Assembly (NCBI RefSeq): GCF_009741925.1
Contig: NZ_WPCC01000013.1
Coordinates: forward strand, 1 to 64,000
Source of the DNA: Natronomonas sp. CBA1123
Lineage (GTDB): Archaea > Halobacteriota > Halobacteria > Halobacteriales > Haloarculaceae
Direction: 5' to 3'
DNA length: 64,000 bases
The position numbers and the translations under genes are program-made. The notes below the pieces were generated by a model. That model ran no database searches. It saw only the letters and a list, made by a program, of their open reading frames with translations, and was not told the DNA's origin. Shown here one piece after another: positions 51,221-59,323 of the stretch (positions are counted from its first letter, which is position 1; the number at the start of each line of letters is the position of its first letter).

Positions 51221-51252
51221 GTGTCGTCGGGCGCTTTCGCGCTGTACTCCAT
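51217..51252 (-). CDS. Possible leaderless 11-residue mini-ORF
   Basis: MEYSAKAPDDT begins at the ATG at 51250-51252, about 24 bases after the centre of the minus-strand AT-rich element TTAACTTTATTAT (51268-51280). Its stop overlaps the next ATG by four bases. The layout mirrors the leader ORF upstream of doxX. It could be chance. Confidence 0.3.
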   Translation of the reverse strand: MEYSAKAPDDT

Positions 51253-51526
51253 GAACAACAGTGAGGGATAATAAAGTTAATGAACGATAATGTTAAAACA
51301 CTCCTATGACCTTAAGGACGTAATGATATTTGTACGATTGAATCTATACTCGACACAAATAACACGTAATGGCAATTCTATACCGATAGACAGACGAATG
51401 AATGGTGGTTTGTAAATCAGTCCGGCCCCTGTCAATTCGGTCGATTTACAGTTATCACCTCGATTTCTCCCGCAAGCCCCGATTCGCAATCAGTAGGAGT
51501 AAGTTCCCGCCAATCAAAGCGCTGGC
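51253..51526. other. AT-rich intergenic region
   Basis: About 270 bases with much lower GC than the surroundings. Apart from the minus-strand TATA-like element at 51268-51280, I see no ORF, tRNA, tandem repeat or long inverted repeat. It may hold regulatory sites for the gene at 51527, whose own TATA element is not clear (TAGGAGTAAG about 27 bases upstream is weak). Confidence 0.5.
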
Positions 51527-51922
51527 ATGGACGCCGAGTCGACGATTCGGGCCTACTACGACGCGCTCCGGGTGGGCGAGCCGCTGTATCCGTTCTTCGC
51601 CCGCGAGGAGTCGACCGTCAAGTTCGGCATCGGCGAGCGACTGACGGGGTACGAGGAGGTCGAAGCCGGCCTCCGCGAGCAAACCGAGACGACCGATGGC
51701 TGGGTCGTCGACAGCGACCGACTGGCCGTCACCGAACGCGACGAGCACGCGTGGTTCTCCGACGACGTGTTCATGGCCTGGAACAGCCTCGAACGCGGTA
51801 TCCGTTATGAGTTCGAAACCCGCTGGAGCGGCACGCTCGAACGACGCGGCGACGACGCCGACCTCGGCACCGACTGGCGGTTCGTCGGGATGCATGTTTC
51901 GACCGAGGGGGGGACGAACTGA
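51527..51922 (+). CDS. SnoaL/NTF2-like fold protein
   Basis: The 131-residue protein starts 'MDAESTIRAYYDALRVGEPL' and has the cone-shaped NTF2-like pattern of an N-terminal helix, 'FAREESTVKFGIGERLTGYE', and C-terminal strands 'RYEFETRWSGTLERRG' and 'DWRFVGMHVS'. Such folds act as SAM-independent cyclases, isomerases or ketosteroid-isomerase-like proteins, or have no catalysis. Its stop overlaps the next start (TGATG). A run of seven G at 51907-51913 lies intact near the 3' end. Confidence 0.78.
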   Translation: MDAESTIRAYYDALRVGEPLYPFFAREESTVKFGIGERLTGYEEVEAGLREQTETTDGWVVDSDRLAVTERDEHAWFSDDVFMAWNSLERGIRYEFETRWSGTLERRGDDADLGTDWRFVGMHVSTEGGTN

Positions 51923-52161
51923 TGGTCGGCCCCATCTCCGACGAGGACCGCGAGCGGACGATGCGCAAGCTAAAAATCGGGTCCGTCCTGCTCGTCGGCG
52001 CCTCGGCGGGCCTCATAACGCTACAGGGCGACGCCTCCATCGAAGTCGTTGCGGGGGCGATTGCAATCGGCCTGCTCGTCGGGATGGCGCTCGTGTGGTA
52101 TCTGTTCCCCGACACGGAGGCGCTGTCGCCGGCGTCGAACCGGGAGTACCGCCGGAAATGA
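51922..52161 (+). CDS. Small two-helix membrane protein, function unknown
   Basis: The 79-residue protein has two hydrophobic helices ('KIGSVLLVGASAGLITLQGD', 'VVAGAIAIGLLVGMALVWYL') and a basic C-terminus. Its ATG overlaps the preceding stop by one base, so it is made together with the NTF2-like protein. No family is recognised. Confidence 0.78.
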   Translation: MVGPISDEDRERTMRKLKIGSVLLVGASAGLITLQGDASIEVVAGAIAIGLLVGMALVWYLFPDTEALSPASNREYRRK

Positions 52162-52210
52162 CAGTTTCAGTTCCGCATCCGTTATAAGTCACACTCCCCC
52201 ACGGTGAAGT

Positions 52211-53377
52211 ATGGCACGCGCAGCAGTCGTCGGCGCCGGCATGACGAAGTTCGGCGTCCACGACAAACCACTCCAGGAGTTGTTCGGCGAAGCGGCGCTC
52301 CCCGCACTCGACGATGCAGGCGTCGAACCGTCCGAGATAGACGCCTTCTACTTCGGCAACGCGATGAGCGGACAGGCCGAAAACGACACCCACCTCGGCC
52401 CGAAACTCGCCTCCCACGTCGGGATGGCCGGCGTTCCGGTCCAGCGCTTCGAGGACGCCTGTGCGACCTCTTCGAACGCGTTCAAGAACGCCGTCGAGGC
52501 GGTCGACGCCGGCATCCACGACGTTGTCTTGGTCGGCGGCGTCGAGCGCTGCACCCCCGAAACCGGACAGGACACCGCGGCGATGACCCGCATCTTCGCC
52601 TCCGCATCCCACCGGCAGTACGAACAGCCGACGGGACTGACCTTCCCGGGCGTCTTCGCGCTGTTCACCAAACGCCACATGCACGAGTACGGCACGACCG
52701 AGGAGCAACTCGCGGAAGTCGCCGTGAAGAACCACGGCAACGGCGCGTTGAACCCCAACGCCCACTTCGGCAAGGAGACGACCGTCGAGGAGGCCCTCGA
52801 CGGCCCCATCGTCGCCGACCCGTTCCGACTGATGGACTGCTGTCCGTTCTCCGACGGCGCCAGCGCCGTCGTCGTCGTCAGCGACGAACTGGCCGACTCC
52901 TACGACGCCCCCGTCGACGTCTCTGGCGTCGGCCACGCGACGGACGTGGTACCCATCGGAGACAAGGACACCCCACACGTCACCCAGGCTGCCCGCGACG
53001 CGGCCGCCCAAGCCTACGAGCAGGCTGACACCTCGGCTGCGGAGATGGATTTCGCCGAAGTGCACGACTGTTTCACCGGCGCGGAAATCCTCGCCAGCGA
53101 GGCGTTGGGACTCGTCGAGGACGGCGAGGGCGGTCCCGCCGCCGAGGCGGGCCGGACGGCACGGGACGGCGACGTGCCAATCAACCCCTCCGGCGGTCTG
53201 AAGGCCAAGGGTCACCCCATCGGTGCGACGGGTACCGCCCAACTCGTCGAGTTGACCGAGCAACTCCGCGGAACGGCGGGGGAGCGACAGATAGACGGCG
53301 CCGACAGTGCCGTCGCACACAACCTCGGCGGGGACGCTGCCACCACCGTCGTCACGGTCATGGAGGTCCGCCAATGA
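52211..53377 (+). CDS. Thiolase-family protein (SCP2-thiolase type)
   Basis: The 388-residue protein has the nucleophile in 'QRFEDACATSSNAFKNAV', then 'EVHDCFTGAEILASEALG' and 'NPSGGLKAKGHPIGATGTAQ' (active-site His). The C-terminal CxG cysteine of degradative thiolases is replaced (the motif reads 'AHNLGGDAATTVV'), as in SCP2-like thiolases. In archaea such proteins work with a DUF35 partner, which follows here with a four-base overlap; the acetoacetyl-CoA thiolase/HMG-CoA synthase/DUF35 complex is the best-known case, but no HMG-CoA synthase is adjacent. Confidence 0.9.
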   Translation: MARAAVVGAGMTKFGVHDKPLQELFGEAALPALDDAGVEPSEIDAFYFGNAMSGQAENDTHLGPKLASHVGMAGVPVQRFEDACATSSNAFKNAVEAVDAGIHDVVLVGGVERCTPETGQDTAAMTRIFASASHRQYEQPTGLTFPGVFALFTKRHMHEYGTTEEQLAEVAVKNHGNGALNPNAHFGKETTVEEALDGPIVADPFRLMDCCPFSDGASAVVVVSDELADSYDAPVDVSGVGHATDVVPIGDKDTPHVTQAARDAAAQAYEQADTSAAEMDFAEVHDCFTGAEILASEALGLVEDGEGGPAAEAGRTARDGDVPINPSGGLKAKGHPIGATGTAQLVELTEQLRGTAGERQIDGADSAVAHNLGGDAATTVVTVMEVRQ

Positions 53378-53742
53378 GCGACCGACTCACACACGGCGAG
53401 TGGAGCGACGCGGTCGAGTCCGGCGAACTCCTCGGACAGACGTGTTCGGACTGCGGGAAGACTCAGGGGACCCCGAAGGCCGCCTGCCCACACTGCGGTT
53501 CCAGAGCCCTCGAAACAGTCGAACTCCCGACCGAGGGCGTCGTCTACACCGAGACGACCATCAACGTCCCGCCGGTCGGCGTCGAGGAACGCGGCTATCA
53601 GGTCGCCGTCGTCGACCTCGGCGAGGCGCGCGTGATGGGGCGACTCTCCGATGGCGAGGTCGGAATCGGTGACACCGTCGAAGTCTCGGGGTTCACCGAG
53701 GACGACGACGGCTACGTCGCACCGGCGTTCGAACCGCGGTAG
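53374..53742 (+). CDS. DUF35 zinc-ribbon/OB-fold protein, thiolase partner
   Basis: The 122-residue protein has a rubredoxin-like zinc ribbon 'TCSDCGKTQGTPKAACPHCG' at about 26-48 and an OB fold behind it ('GVVYTETTINVPPVGVEERG', 'YQVAVVDLGEARVMGRLSDG'). DUF35 proteins bridge thiolase and its partner enzyme and help to channel acyl-CoA. The ATG overlaps the thiolase stop (ATGA), indicating stoichiometric production. Confidence 0.93.
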   Translation: MSDRLTHGEWSDAVESGELLGQTCSDCGKTQGTPKAACPHCGSRALETVELPTEGVVYTETTINVPPVGVEERGYQVAVVDLGEARVMGRLSDGEVGIGDTVEVSGFTEDDDGYVAPAFEPR

Positions 53743-53749
53743 GTTCCGC

Positions 53750-54043
53750 TCAACTCCCCAGGCGTTCGGTCGGTCCGTCGCCGCTCGCGGTCGTTTTTCC
53801 GGCCGAGAGGTCACTGATACAGCGTCGACAGAAGCGATAGCTGGGGTCGTTCGGGGCGCCACAGGTCGGACACACCGTCCTATCGGGGCCTTCCGCGCGC
53901 GGCTCGCGCTCGTGGGTGGTGGCGGGTTCGGCGGTCTGGCCACTGGAGTCGGTCGCCGTCTCCCGATACAGGTACAGGAGAATGCTCATGTGGACGGCAA
54001 CGAGCGCGGCGACGCCGAGCAGGAGCCACACGAGTGTGTTCAT
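53750..54043 (-). CDS. Membrane-anchored zinc-ribbon protein, function unknown
   Basis: The 97-residue protein starts at the ATG at 54041-54043 ('MNTLVWLLLGVAALVAVHMS'), an N-terminal membrane helix, then an acidic linker and a four-Cys zinc ribbon 'VCPTCGAPNDPSYRFCRRCI' near residues 58-77. The ribbon should face the cytoplasm or outside depending on topology; neither is determined. Such single-helix zinc-ribbon proteins are frequent in haloarchaea. Confidence 0.82.
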   Translation of the reverse strand: MNTLVWLLLGVAALVAVHMSILLYLYRETATDSSGQTAEPATTHEREPRAEGPDRTVCPTCGAPNDPSYRFCRRCISDLSAGKTTASGDGPTERLGS

Positions 54044-54108
54044 CGCTAGCACGAACTACGCCGTCGGAGTACTTATTCGTTCGGCGGGCCCGACGGTCGG
54101 GCCCCTCG

Positions 54109-55053
54109 TCAGGCGACGCGTGCGAGCCACGCGTCGGGGTCGTCCAACTCCGCGTCGGTCGGGAGGTTCGCGGGGTCCTCCCAGACGACGGCGGCGCCGG
54201 CGACGCCACGCGCGTCGGCGATGGCATCGAAGAATTCCTTCCCACGTTCGTACTGCTCGCGTTTCATCCCGAAGCCGAGGAGGCGGCGAATCAGCGACGA
54301 AACGGGGCCGACGTTCCGTCGACGGTCGTCGAGTTTCTGCCTGAGGTCCTCGTACTCGCGGTCGAAGGCGCGGTCCATTATGAGTTCGGCGTACCCCTCG
54401 ACGGCCGTCATGGTGACGTTGAGCTCGCCCAGCGCCTCGCGGTCGAACTCGCCGGTGGCGAGTTTCGAGACGGTTTCTTCCATCGCGTCTTCGAGATGCG
54501 GCGCGAGCCACGGGGCGGCCCCGAACTCCGCGGCGTGGGCAACCTCGTGGAAGGCAATCCATCGCCGAAACCGGTCGCGGTCGACGTCCAGCACCGTCGC
54601 GACCGACTCGATGTTCGGGTGGACGAAGTAGAGTTCGTGGTCGCCGTCGCCGAGCAACAGCGGGTCGTACTGCCCGAGGACGTTGTTCGCGAGGAAGCCA
54701 AGCGTCAGCGCCATCGACCCGGTGTTCGCAGAGCGTGCCAACGACGGCGCCAGCGAGGCCTGTTCCTCGAGCGGGCCGAGCAGTCGCTCGAAGGTTGCGA
54801 GGTTGGCGTCTATCCAGTGGTGGCGGTTCTGGACCTGGACGCTGTGTGGAAGGTCGAAGTCGACGCCGGCGGCCTCTCGAATGCCGTCGCGGGCGTCCGC
54901 CACGTCGTCGGCGTACCCCTGATGTTCAGCCTCCGAGAGGGTCAAATCGCCCGGTTCGGTCGCTGCACGGGCGGCGTTCCCGACGGCACTCCAGTCCACC
55001 GGTCCGTCGCCCTCGGCGTCGGCGACCGCACGGACGGCGCGAAAGAGACTCAC
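54109..55053 (-). CDS. DUF2342-family zinc-dependent metalloprotease-like protein
   Basis: From the GTG at 55051-55053 the protein has 314 residues and the zinc motif 'RWIAFHEVAHAAEFGAAPWL' (HExxH), with 'VTMTAVEGYAELIMDRAF' supplying a downstream Glu. This is the DUF2342 family, annotated elsewhere as a coenzyme F420 biosynthesis-associated protein; that association is from context in actinobacteria and not shown here. A longer reading to 55131 would overlap the regulator gene by 40 bases; a CTCTTTGCC element at about 55075-55083 fits the GTG start. Confidence 0.85.
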   Translation of the reverse strand: MSLFRAVRAVADAEGDGPVDWSAVGNAARAATEPGDLTLSEAEHQGYADDVADARDGIREAAGVDFDLPHSVQVQNRHHWIDANLATFERLLGPLEEQASLAPSLARSANTGSMALTLGFLANNVLGQYDPLLLGDGDHELYFVHPNIESVATVLDVDRDRFRRWIAFHEVAHAAEFGAAPWLAPHLEDAMEETVSKLATGEFDREALGELNVTMTAVEGYAELIMDRAFDREYEDLRQKLDDRRRNVGPVSSLIRRLLGFGMKREQYERGKEFFDAIADARGVAGAAVVWEDPANLPTDAELDDPDAWLARVA

Positions 55054-55091
55054 AGGACTGCTAGCCGACGACACGGCAAAGAGTTTCCGGG

Positions 55092-55790
55092 TCAGCGAGA
55101 CGTCGGGAGAGCCGACTCGGTGTCCCGACACTCCTCTCGGCCGGACAGCGCTTGCATCACTTTCGATTCCGCGTTCCGGAGATGGGTCCCGACGGTGCCC
55201 GTCGAGCAGTCCAGCGCTGCGGCGATGTCCGCGTAGTTCGCCGCACGGGGGTTCCGGTAGTATCCCAACTCGACGGCCACGGCGAGGGTGTGTCGCTCTC
55301 GGTCGGTCAACTCCGCCAACAGTCGCTCGGATTCCGAGCGGTACTCGCCGGTTCGTTCGACACTGACCGAGACGCTCTCGGGAACGTCGCCGAGGCTTCG
55401 GCGCAGTTCCTCGTCGTCACCGATGAGCGTCACCTCTGCCGTCTCGTCACTCCGGAACGTGACGGGCCAGTCGACGGCAATTCGACGCGTACCGAGGAGG
55501 CCCAGAAGGCTCCGCAGAAGGCCGCTTGGCTCCGCGTGGGCGAACATCCACTCGTTGCCGTCGATGCGGCCGGTTTGCCAGGCGTCGTCGCCGTCGATGC
55601 ACTCCTCGGCCAGCTGCTCGGCGGCCGCTCGGCTCCCGACGTACTCATAGAGGAGCACCGTCGACCCGTCGTCGAGCAACCGGAGTTCGTGCAGGGCCTG
55701 CAGCGACACGTCCGGTGACTCGACGACGCCGCGATGGAACGGCCCGAACCACCCTTGTTCGGAGGATACCCGAAGGGTAACGGCTCGCAT
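55092..55790 (-). CDS. HTH-10 (bacterio-opsin activator type) transcriptional regulator
   Basis: The 232-residue protein has an N-terminal sensor-like domain (about 1-150) and a C-terminal HTH-10 domain at about 160-215 ('LTDRERHTLAVAVELGYYRN', 'ANYADIAAALDCSTGTVGTH'). Same architecture as the regulator at 25344 but not a close copy. It is upstream of the DUF2342 gene (38-base gap) and divergent from the Tat protein gene, which are its nearest candidate targets. Confidence 0.87.
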   Translation of the reverse strand: MRAVTLRVSSEQGWFGPFHRGVVESPDVSLQALHELRLLDDGSTVLLYEYVGSRAAAEQLAEECIDGDDAWQTGRIDGNEWMFAHAEPSGLLRSLLGLLGTRRIAVDWPVTFRSDETAEVTLIGDDEELRRSLGDVPESVSVSVERTGEYRSESERLLAELTDRERHTLAVAVELGYYRNPRAANYADIAAALDCSTGTVGTHLRNAESKVMQALSGREECRDTESALPTSR

Positions 55791-55907
55791 GGTGACACGG
55801 TGATTTTCTCACCGAAAGGGGCTTCTGGCGGACATGCCCGGGGAATGTGGTTCGGTACCGACCAGCAATCGCGTTCCACCGTCCCGACTGCAGATATGCG
55901 ACTGAAG

Positions 55908-55915
55908 AGTTATCC
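55908..55915 (+). promoter_or_regulatory. TATA-like promoter of the Tat-protein gene
   Basis: AGTTATCC lies about 29 bases before the ATG at 55941, suggesting a leaderless transcript. Confidence 0.4.
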
Positions 55916-55940
55916 ACCCGCTTGGTAACAAACGAGGCGT

Positions 55941-57198
55941 ATGTCACCGAACCACAAAGACGGGCTTTCGAGGCGGCAGGTGTTGCGTCTGAGCGGTGGA
56001 ACGGCCGCGGGGGTCGCTCTCGTCGGGACGGCAGCCGGAGAACACGACAACGGAAACGGACGCGGCCACGGCGGCCACGGCGACGACCACGACGAGTGTG
56101 CCTACGAGACTGTCGGCGGACACCACGGCGGTGGGGACCACGACGACGAAGAACACAGCGACCCGCTGAATCAGTACCTCCTCTGTCCGGACCATCCCCA
56201 CACCGAGTTCCCATCGGGACATACGATGCATCACGTCAACGCGGCGATGGGGGGGCTGTCCCGGCGGAACCGGGCTGGAACACTGTGACGTAGACACCGA
56301 CGACCCGGACATCGAGCGAATCAACGAGGTGTGGCCGGAGTGTACGGAGTGGCCACAGCCGACGAAGGATATCATCGAAGCCTCTCGGGAATCGCTCACG
56401 CAGGTGTACAACGACGTTGGAACGCTCCTCGCTCGGGGATACATTCCCTACTTCGATGTCGTCACCCCCGGTGCGACCGGTGGCGTCTCCCACTGGCTGA
56501 ATCCGGGGTACATCGGTGACAACCACTACGAACCGAATCCGCTCCGCCCTGATTCGATTATCCTCGACAACGAGTGGTGGAAGCCAATCGGCCCGATGTA
56601 CGTCGCCGCCGAGGAGGGAGAGGTACACTGGCGGAGCGAGGAGGACGAACTCATGGAGGTCCGAGACGCCTGGGGGTACGAAAACGACTGCGGGGAGTGC
56701 TTCCCGTATCACCCCCACGATGGCGTTGCGGGCCGGTTCGCGTGGTGGTACTACCGGCAGGTCCACGAGCAGGACGCCGCCGAAGGCGACGTGATGTTGC
56801 CCTGCTATACGGCGCCGATGATGCACTCGTGGATTTACCCGACGCCGGACGGTCCCCACGGTGCCACCTCCGGTGCGCCGCCCCAGAAGTTCCGTCCGGG
56901 CGGGCCACCGAACCAACCGGGGTACCCGACCCCTGTCGACCCAACGGAGACGGACCTCTCGCTCGACGTGCTTCCCGAGGCGGTTCAGGAGGCGGCGATG
57001 CCGGAGCGGTTGGCGGCGGAACTCGACATCATCGACGGCCTTTCCCGGAAGTATCTGATGACGACGCCGATTGCCGAACTCGAGACGCTGATGGACGACC
57101 GCCTCGGACCGGTCGGGACCCAGTTGGATGGCCTCGGGTCGGTCGACGTGTCCGATACCCTCGACACCGCGGAACTCCCGAGCGGAATTGGTCTGTAG
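55941..57198 (+). pseudogene. Tat-exported His-rich protein, unknown function, one +1 frameshift
   Basis: The first frame begins 'MSPNHKDGLSRRQVLRLSGG', a twin-arginine signal, followed by a His/Gly/Asp-rich stretch ('HGGHGDDHDECAYETVGGHH') that could bind metal. At a run of seven G (56249-56255) the frame shifts; removing one G joins 'NAAMGG' to 'CPGGTGLEHCDVDTDD' and gives a 418-residue protein to the TAG at 57196-57198. The second part is rich in Trp, Tyr and Pro ('GVSHWLNPGYIGDNHYEPNP', 'RFAWWYYRQVHEQDAAEGDV'). I do not recognise the fold. The protein would act outside the cell. Confidence 0.75.
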
Positions 57199-57258
57199 TC
57201 GATACCGGTAACACCGGTGTCAGCAAACGACTATGTGAAACCCGGCCGTCGGTCGGGT

Positions 57259-57438
57259 ATGGCCTGTCCGTATCTGGAGTACCGCGAGGCCGACGAGGAG
57301 CGCTCCTTCGAGACCGCACGCGCCTACTGTACCGCCGTCGACGCGTTCGTCCAACCGATGCGTGCCGACATCTGCAACGACCGCTACGAGTTGGACCACA
57401 CGACCGATTGTGAGTTCTACCGAAACGCTGAGCGATGA
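57259..57438 (+). CDS. Small cysteine-containing protein coupled to BKACE
   Basis: Starting at the ATG at 57259 the 59-residue protein is 'MACPYLEYREADEERSFETA' then three more Cys in 'AYCTAV', 'DICNDRYEL' and 'TTDCEFYRN'. Four cysteines in so short a protein suggest an Fe-S cluster or zinc site. Its stop overlaps the start of the BKACE gene by four bases (ATGA), so the two products are coupled. A possible regulatory or electron-carrier role for BKACE would be inference only. Confidence 0.82.
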   Translation: MACPYLEYREADEERSFETARAYCTAVDAFVQPMRADICNDRYELDHTTDCEFYRNAER

Positions 57439-58277
57439 GCTACGACGACTACCTCGCCGGCGACCCGGTCGTCATCACCGCGGCGCTGACCGGTGGCGTC
57501 CACGGCAAGGAGGCCAGTCCCCATCTCCCGGAGACGCCCGAGGAGATAGCCGACGCCGCCGAGGCGTGTGAAGCCGCCGGTGCCTCGGTCGTCCACCTCC
57601 ACGCTCGTCGAGAGAACGGCGAACGCTCGTTTTCGCGTGAGCGATTTCAGGAACTGACCGATGCAGTCCGGGAGCGGACGGACCTCATCGTCCAGCACTC
57701 CACCGGCGGGACGGGCGCCCCCGACGATATCCGACACGAACCGCTCCGGACCGACCCCGCCCCAGACATGGCCTCTCTCGACATGGGGCCGCTCAACCGT
57801 TATCAGCACCTCACTTCCGAGAACACCCGCGGCCTCGTCGAATCGCTCGCCGAGGAGATGCGAGAGCGGGGAATCAAACCCGAGATGGAGGTGTTCAATG
57901 GCGGCCACCTCAACGAGGTCCACGAACTGCTCGACCGGCGGCCGGACCTCCTCGAGGAGCCGATTTACACGACGCTCATCTTCGGCGGCGGCACGACCGC
58001 GATGCCGACGCCCGACACGTTCCGGTCGCTCGTCAATCACCTCCCCCGGGGAGCACAGTTCAACACCCTCGGATTCGGCCAGCACCAACTCCCCTTCGGC
58101 GCGATGGGCATCGTCTTCGGCGGCCACGTCCGCGTCGGCCTGGAGGACAACCGCTACTTCCGGCAGGGTGAACTCGCGACGAACGCCCAACTGGTCGAGC
58201 GGGCGGCGACGCTCGCGGAAACCCTCCAACGCCCCGTCGCGACGCCCGACGACGCCCGAGAGATACTCGACATCTGA
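57435..58277 (+). CDS. Beta-keto acid cleavage enzyme (BKACE/DUF849), second copy
   Basis: The 280-residue enzyme has the Zn site 'VVHLHARRENGERSF' and 'FGGHVRVGLEDNRYFRQGEL', with 'ITAALTGGVHGKEASPHLPE' near the N-terminus. It shares the family core with the BKACE at 47360 but differs in the substrate-facing loops ('LIFGGGTTAMPTP' against 'LVMGVLGGIPPTV'), so the two probably use different beta-keto acids. It follows the Cys-rich small gene with a four-base overlap. Confidence 0.92.
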   Translation: MSYDDYLAGDPVVITAALTGGVHGKEASPHLPETPEEIADAAEACEAAGASVVHLHARRENGERSFSRERFQELTDAVRERTDLIVQHSTGGTGAPDDIRHEPLRTDPAPDMASLDMGPLNRYQHLTSENTRGLVESLAEEMRERGIKPEMEVFNGGHLNEVHELLDRRPDLLEEPIYTTLIFGGGTTAMPTPDTFRSLVNHLPRGAQFNTLGFGQHQLPFGAMGIVFGGHVRVGLEDNRYFRQGELATNAQLVERAATLAETLQRPVATPDDAREILDI

Positions 58278-58327
58278 GCCACTCCAGTAACACGCTCGTC
58301 ACCTGATTGCGTCGGTGTGCGCGAACC

Positions 58328-58337
58328 GATTTAACCC
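58328..58337 (+). promoter_or_regulatory. Promoter region of the VOC dioxygenase gene
   Basis: GATTTAACC lies about 37 bases before the ATG at 58370. Between them GTAACTAGGTAAC contains two direct GTAAC copies eight bases apart, a possible regulator site. Leader length would be about 10 bases. Confidence 0.4.
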
Positions 58338-58369
58338 TACAACTCGTAACTAGGTAACATAGATACACT

Positions 58370-59299
58370 ATGCCCGAGGCTATCTCCGGACTCCACCACG
58401 TGACGGCCATCGCCAGCGACCCCGAGGAGAACGTCGACTTCTACACCGACGTACTCGGGCTCCGGCTGGTGAAGAAAACCGTCAACTTCGACGACGTGAC
58501 GACGTATCACCTCTACTACGGCGACGGAGTCGGCTCGCCGGGGACGATTCTGACGTTCTTCCCGTTCGGCGCCGGACAGCGCGGGTCGGTCGGCCGAGGA
58601 CAGACCTCGGCGACGGCGTTCGTCGTCCCCGAGGGGAGTCTCGACTACTGGCAGGAGCGCTTCGACGACCACGGGGTCGAGTACGACGCCGTCGAGGAAC
58701 GCTTCGACGAGCACGTCCTCCCGTTCTACGACCACGACGGACAACCGCTGGAGTTGGTCACCGGCGCCACCGACATCGAACCGTGGGACGGAAGCGACGT
58801 CCCGGTCGAACACGCCATCCGCGGGTTCCACGGCGTCACGCTGCTGTCGGCCGACGCCGAGGCGACCGTCGACGTACTGGAGACGATGGGGTACGAACGC
58901 CTCGAGGAGACCGGCCACCGAACCCGATTCGCCGGTGCGGGCGACCGCGCGGCGTTCGTCGACGTACTCGACGACCCGGAGGCGTCGACGGGGATGCAGG
59001 GTGCGGGCACCGTCCACCACGTGGCCTTCCGGGTTTCCGACGACGACGCCCAGATGGCGTGGCGCGAGGAACTCGCCGAAACGGGCCTGCGCGTGACGCC
59101 ACAGAAGGACCGACGGTACTTCCGGTCGATTTACTTCCGGGAACCCGGTGGCGTGCTGTTCGAGTTCGCGACGGACGGTCCCGGGTTCGACGCCGACGAA
59201 CCGCTCGCGGAGTTGGGGTCGGAGTTGAAGCTTCCACCGTGGCTCGAGGCGGACCGAGAAAGCATCGAACGCAGTCTCCCGCCGCTGGCTGCGGACTGA
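58370..59299 (+). CDS. Ring-cleaving dioxygenase-like VOC protein (MhqO/LinE type)
   Basis: The 309-residue protein contains two VOC repeats: 'ISGLHHVTAIASDPEENVDF' with 'YTDVLGLRLVKKTVNFDDVT', and 'IRGFHGVTLLSADAEATVDV' with 'TVHHVAFRVSDDDAQMAW', plus 'FREPGGVLFEFATDGPGFDA'. The His, His, Glu metal ligands are present. This organisation matches MhqO/PcpA-type hydroquinone dioxygenases, often induced by quinone-like electrophiles. The substrate is not proven. Confidence 0.9.
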   Translation: MPEAISGLHHVTAIASDPEENVDFYTDVLGLRLVKKTVNFDDVTTYHLYYGDGVGSPGTILTFFPFGAGQRGSVGRGQTSATAFVVPEGSLDYWQERFDDHGVEYDAVEERFDEHVLPFYDHDGQPLELVTGATDIEPWDGSDVPVEHAIRGFHGVTLLSADAEATVDVLETMGYERLEETGHRTRFAGAGDRAAFVDVLDDPEASTGMQGAGTVHHVAFRVSDDDAQMAWREELAETGLRVTPQKDRRYFRSIYFREPGGVLFEFATDGPGFDADEPLAELGSELKLPPWLEADRESIERSLPPLAAD

Positions 59300-59323
59300 T
59301 ACGGACTACGACGGTCCGACGAG

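Noticed and set aside
55054-55131. Longer N-terminus of the DUF2342 protein
   Set aside because: It would overlap the upstream regulator gene by 40 bases, and the extra residues do not resemble the family. A GTG at 55053 with a promoter-like element fits better.
56205-56235. 'FPSGHTMHH' as a PAP2/vanadium haloperoxidase active site in the Tat protein
   Set aside because: Only the PSGH tetrapeptide matches; the upstream Lys/Arg motif and downstream Ser-Arg/His motif of that family are not visible.
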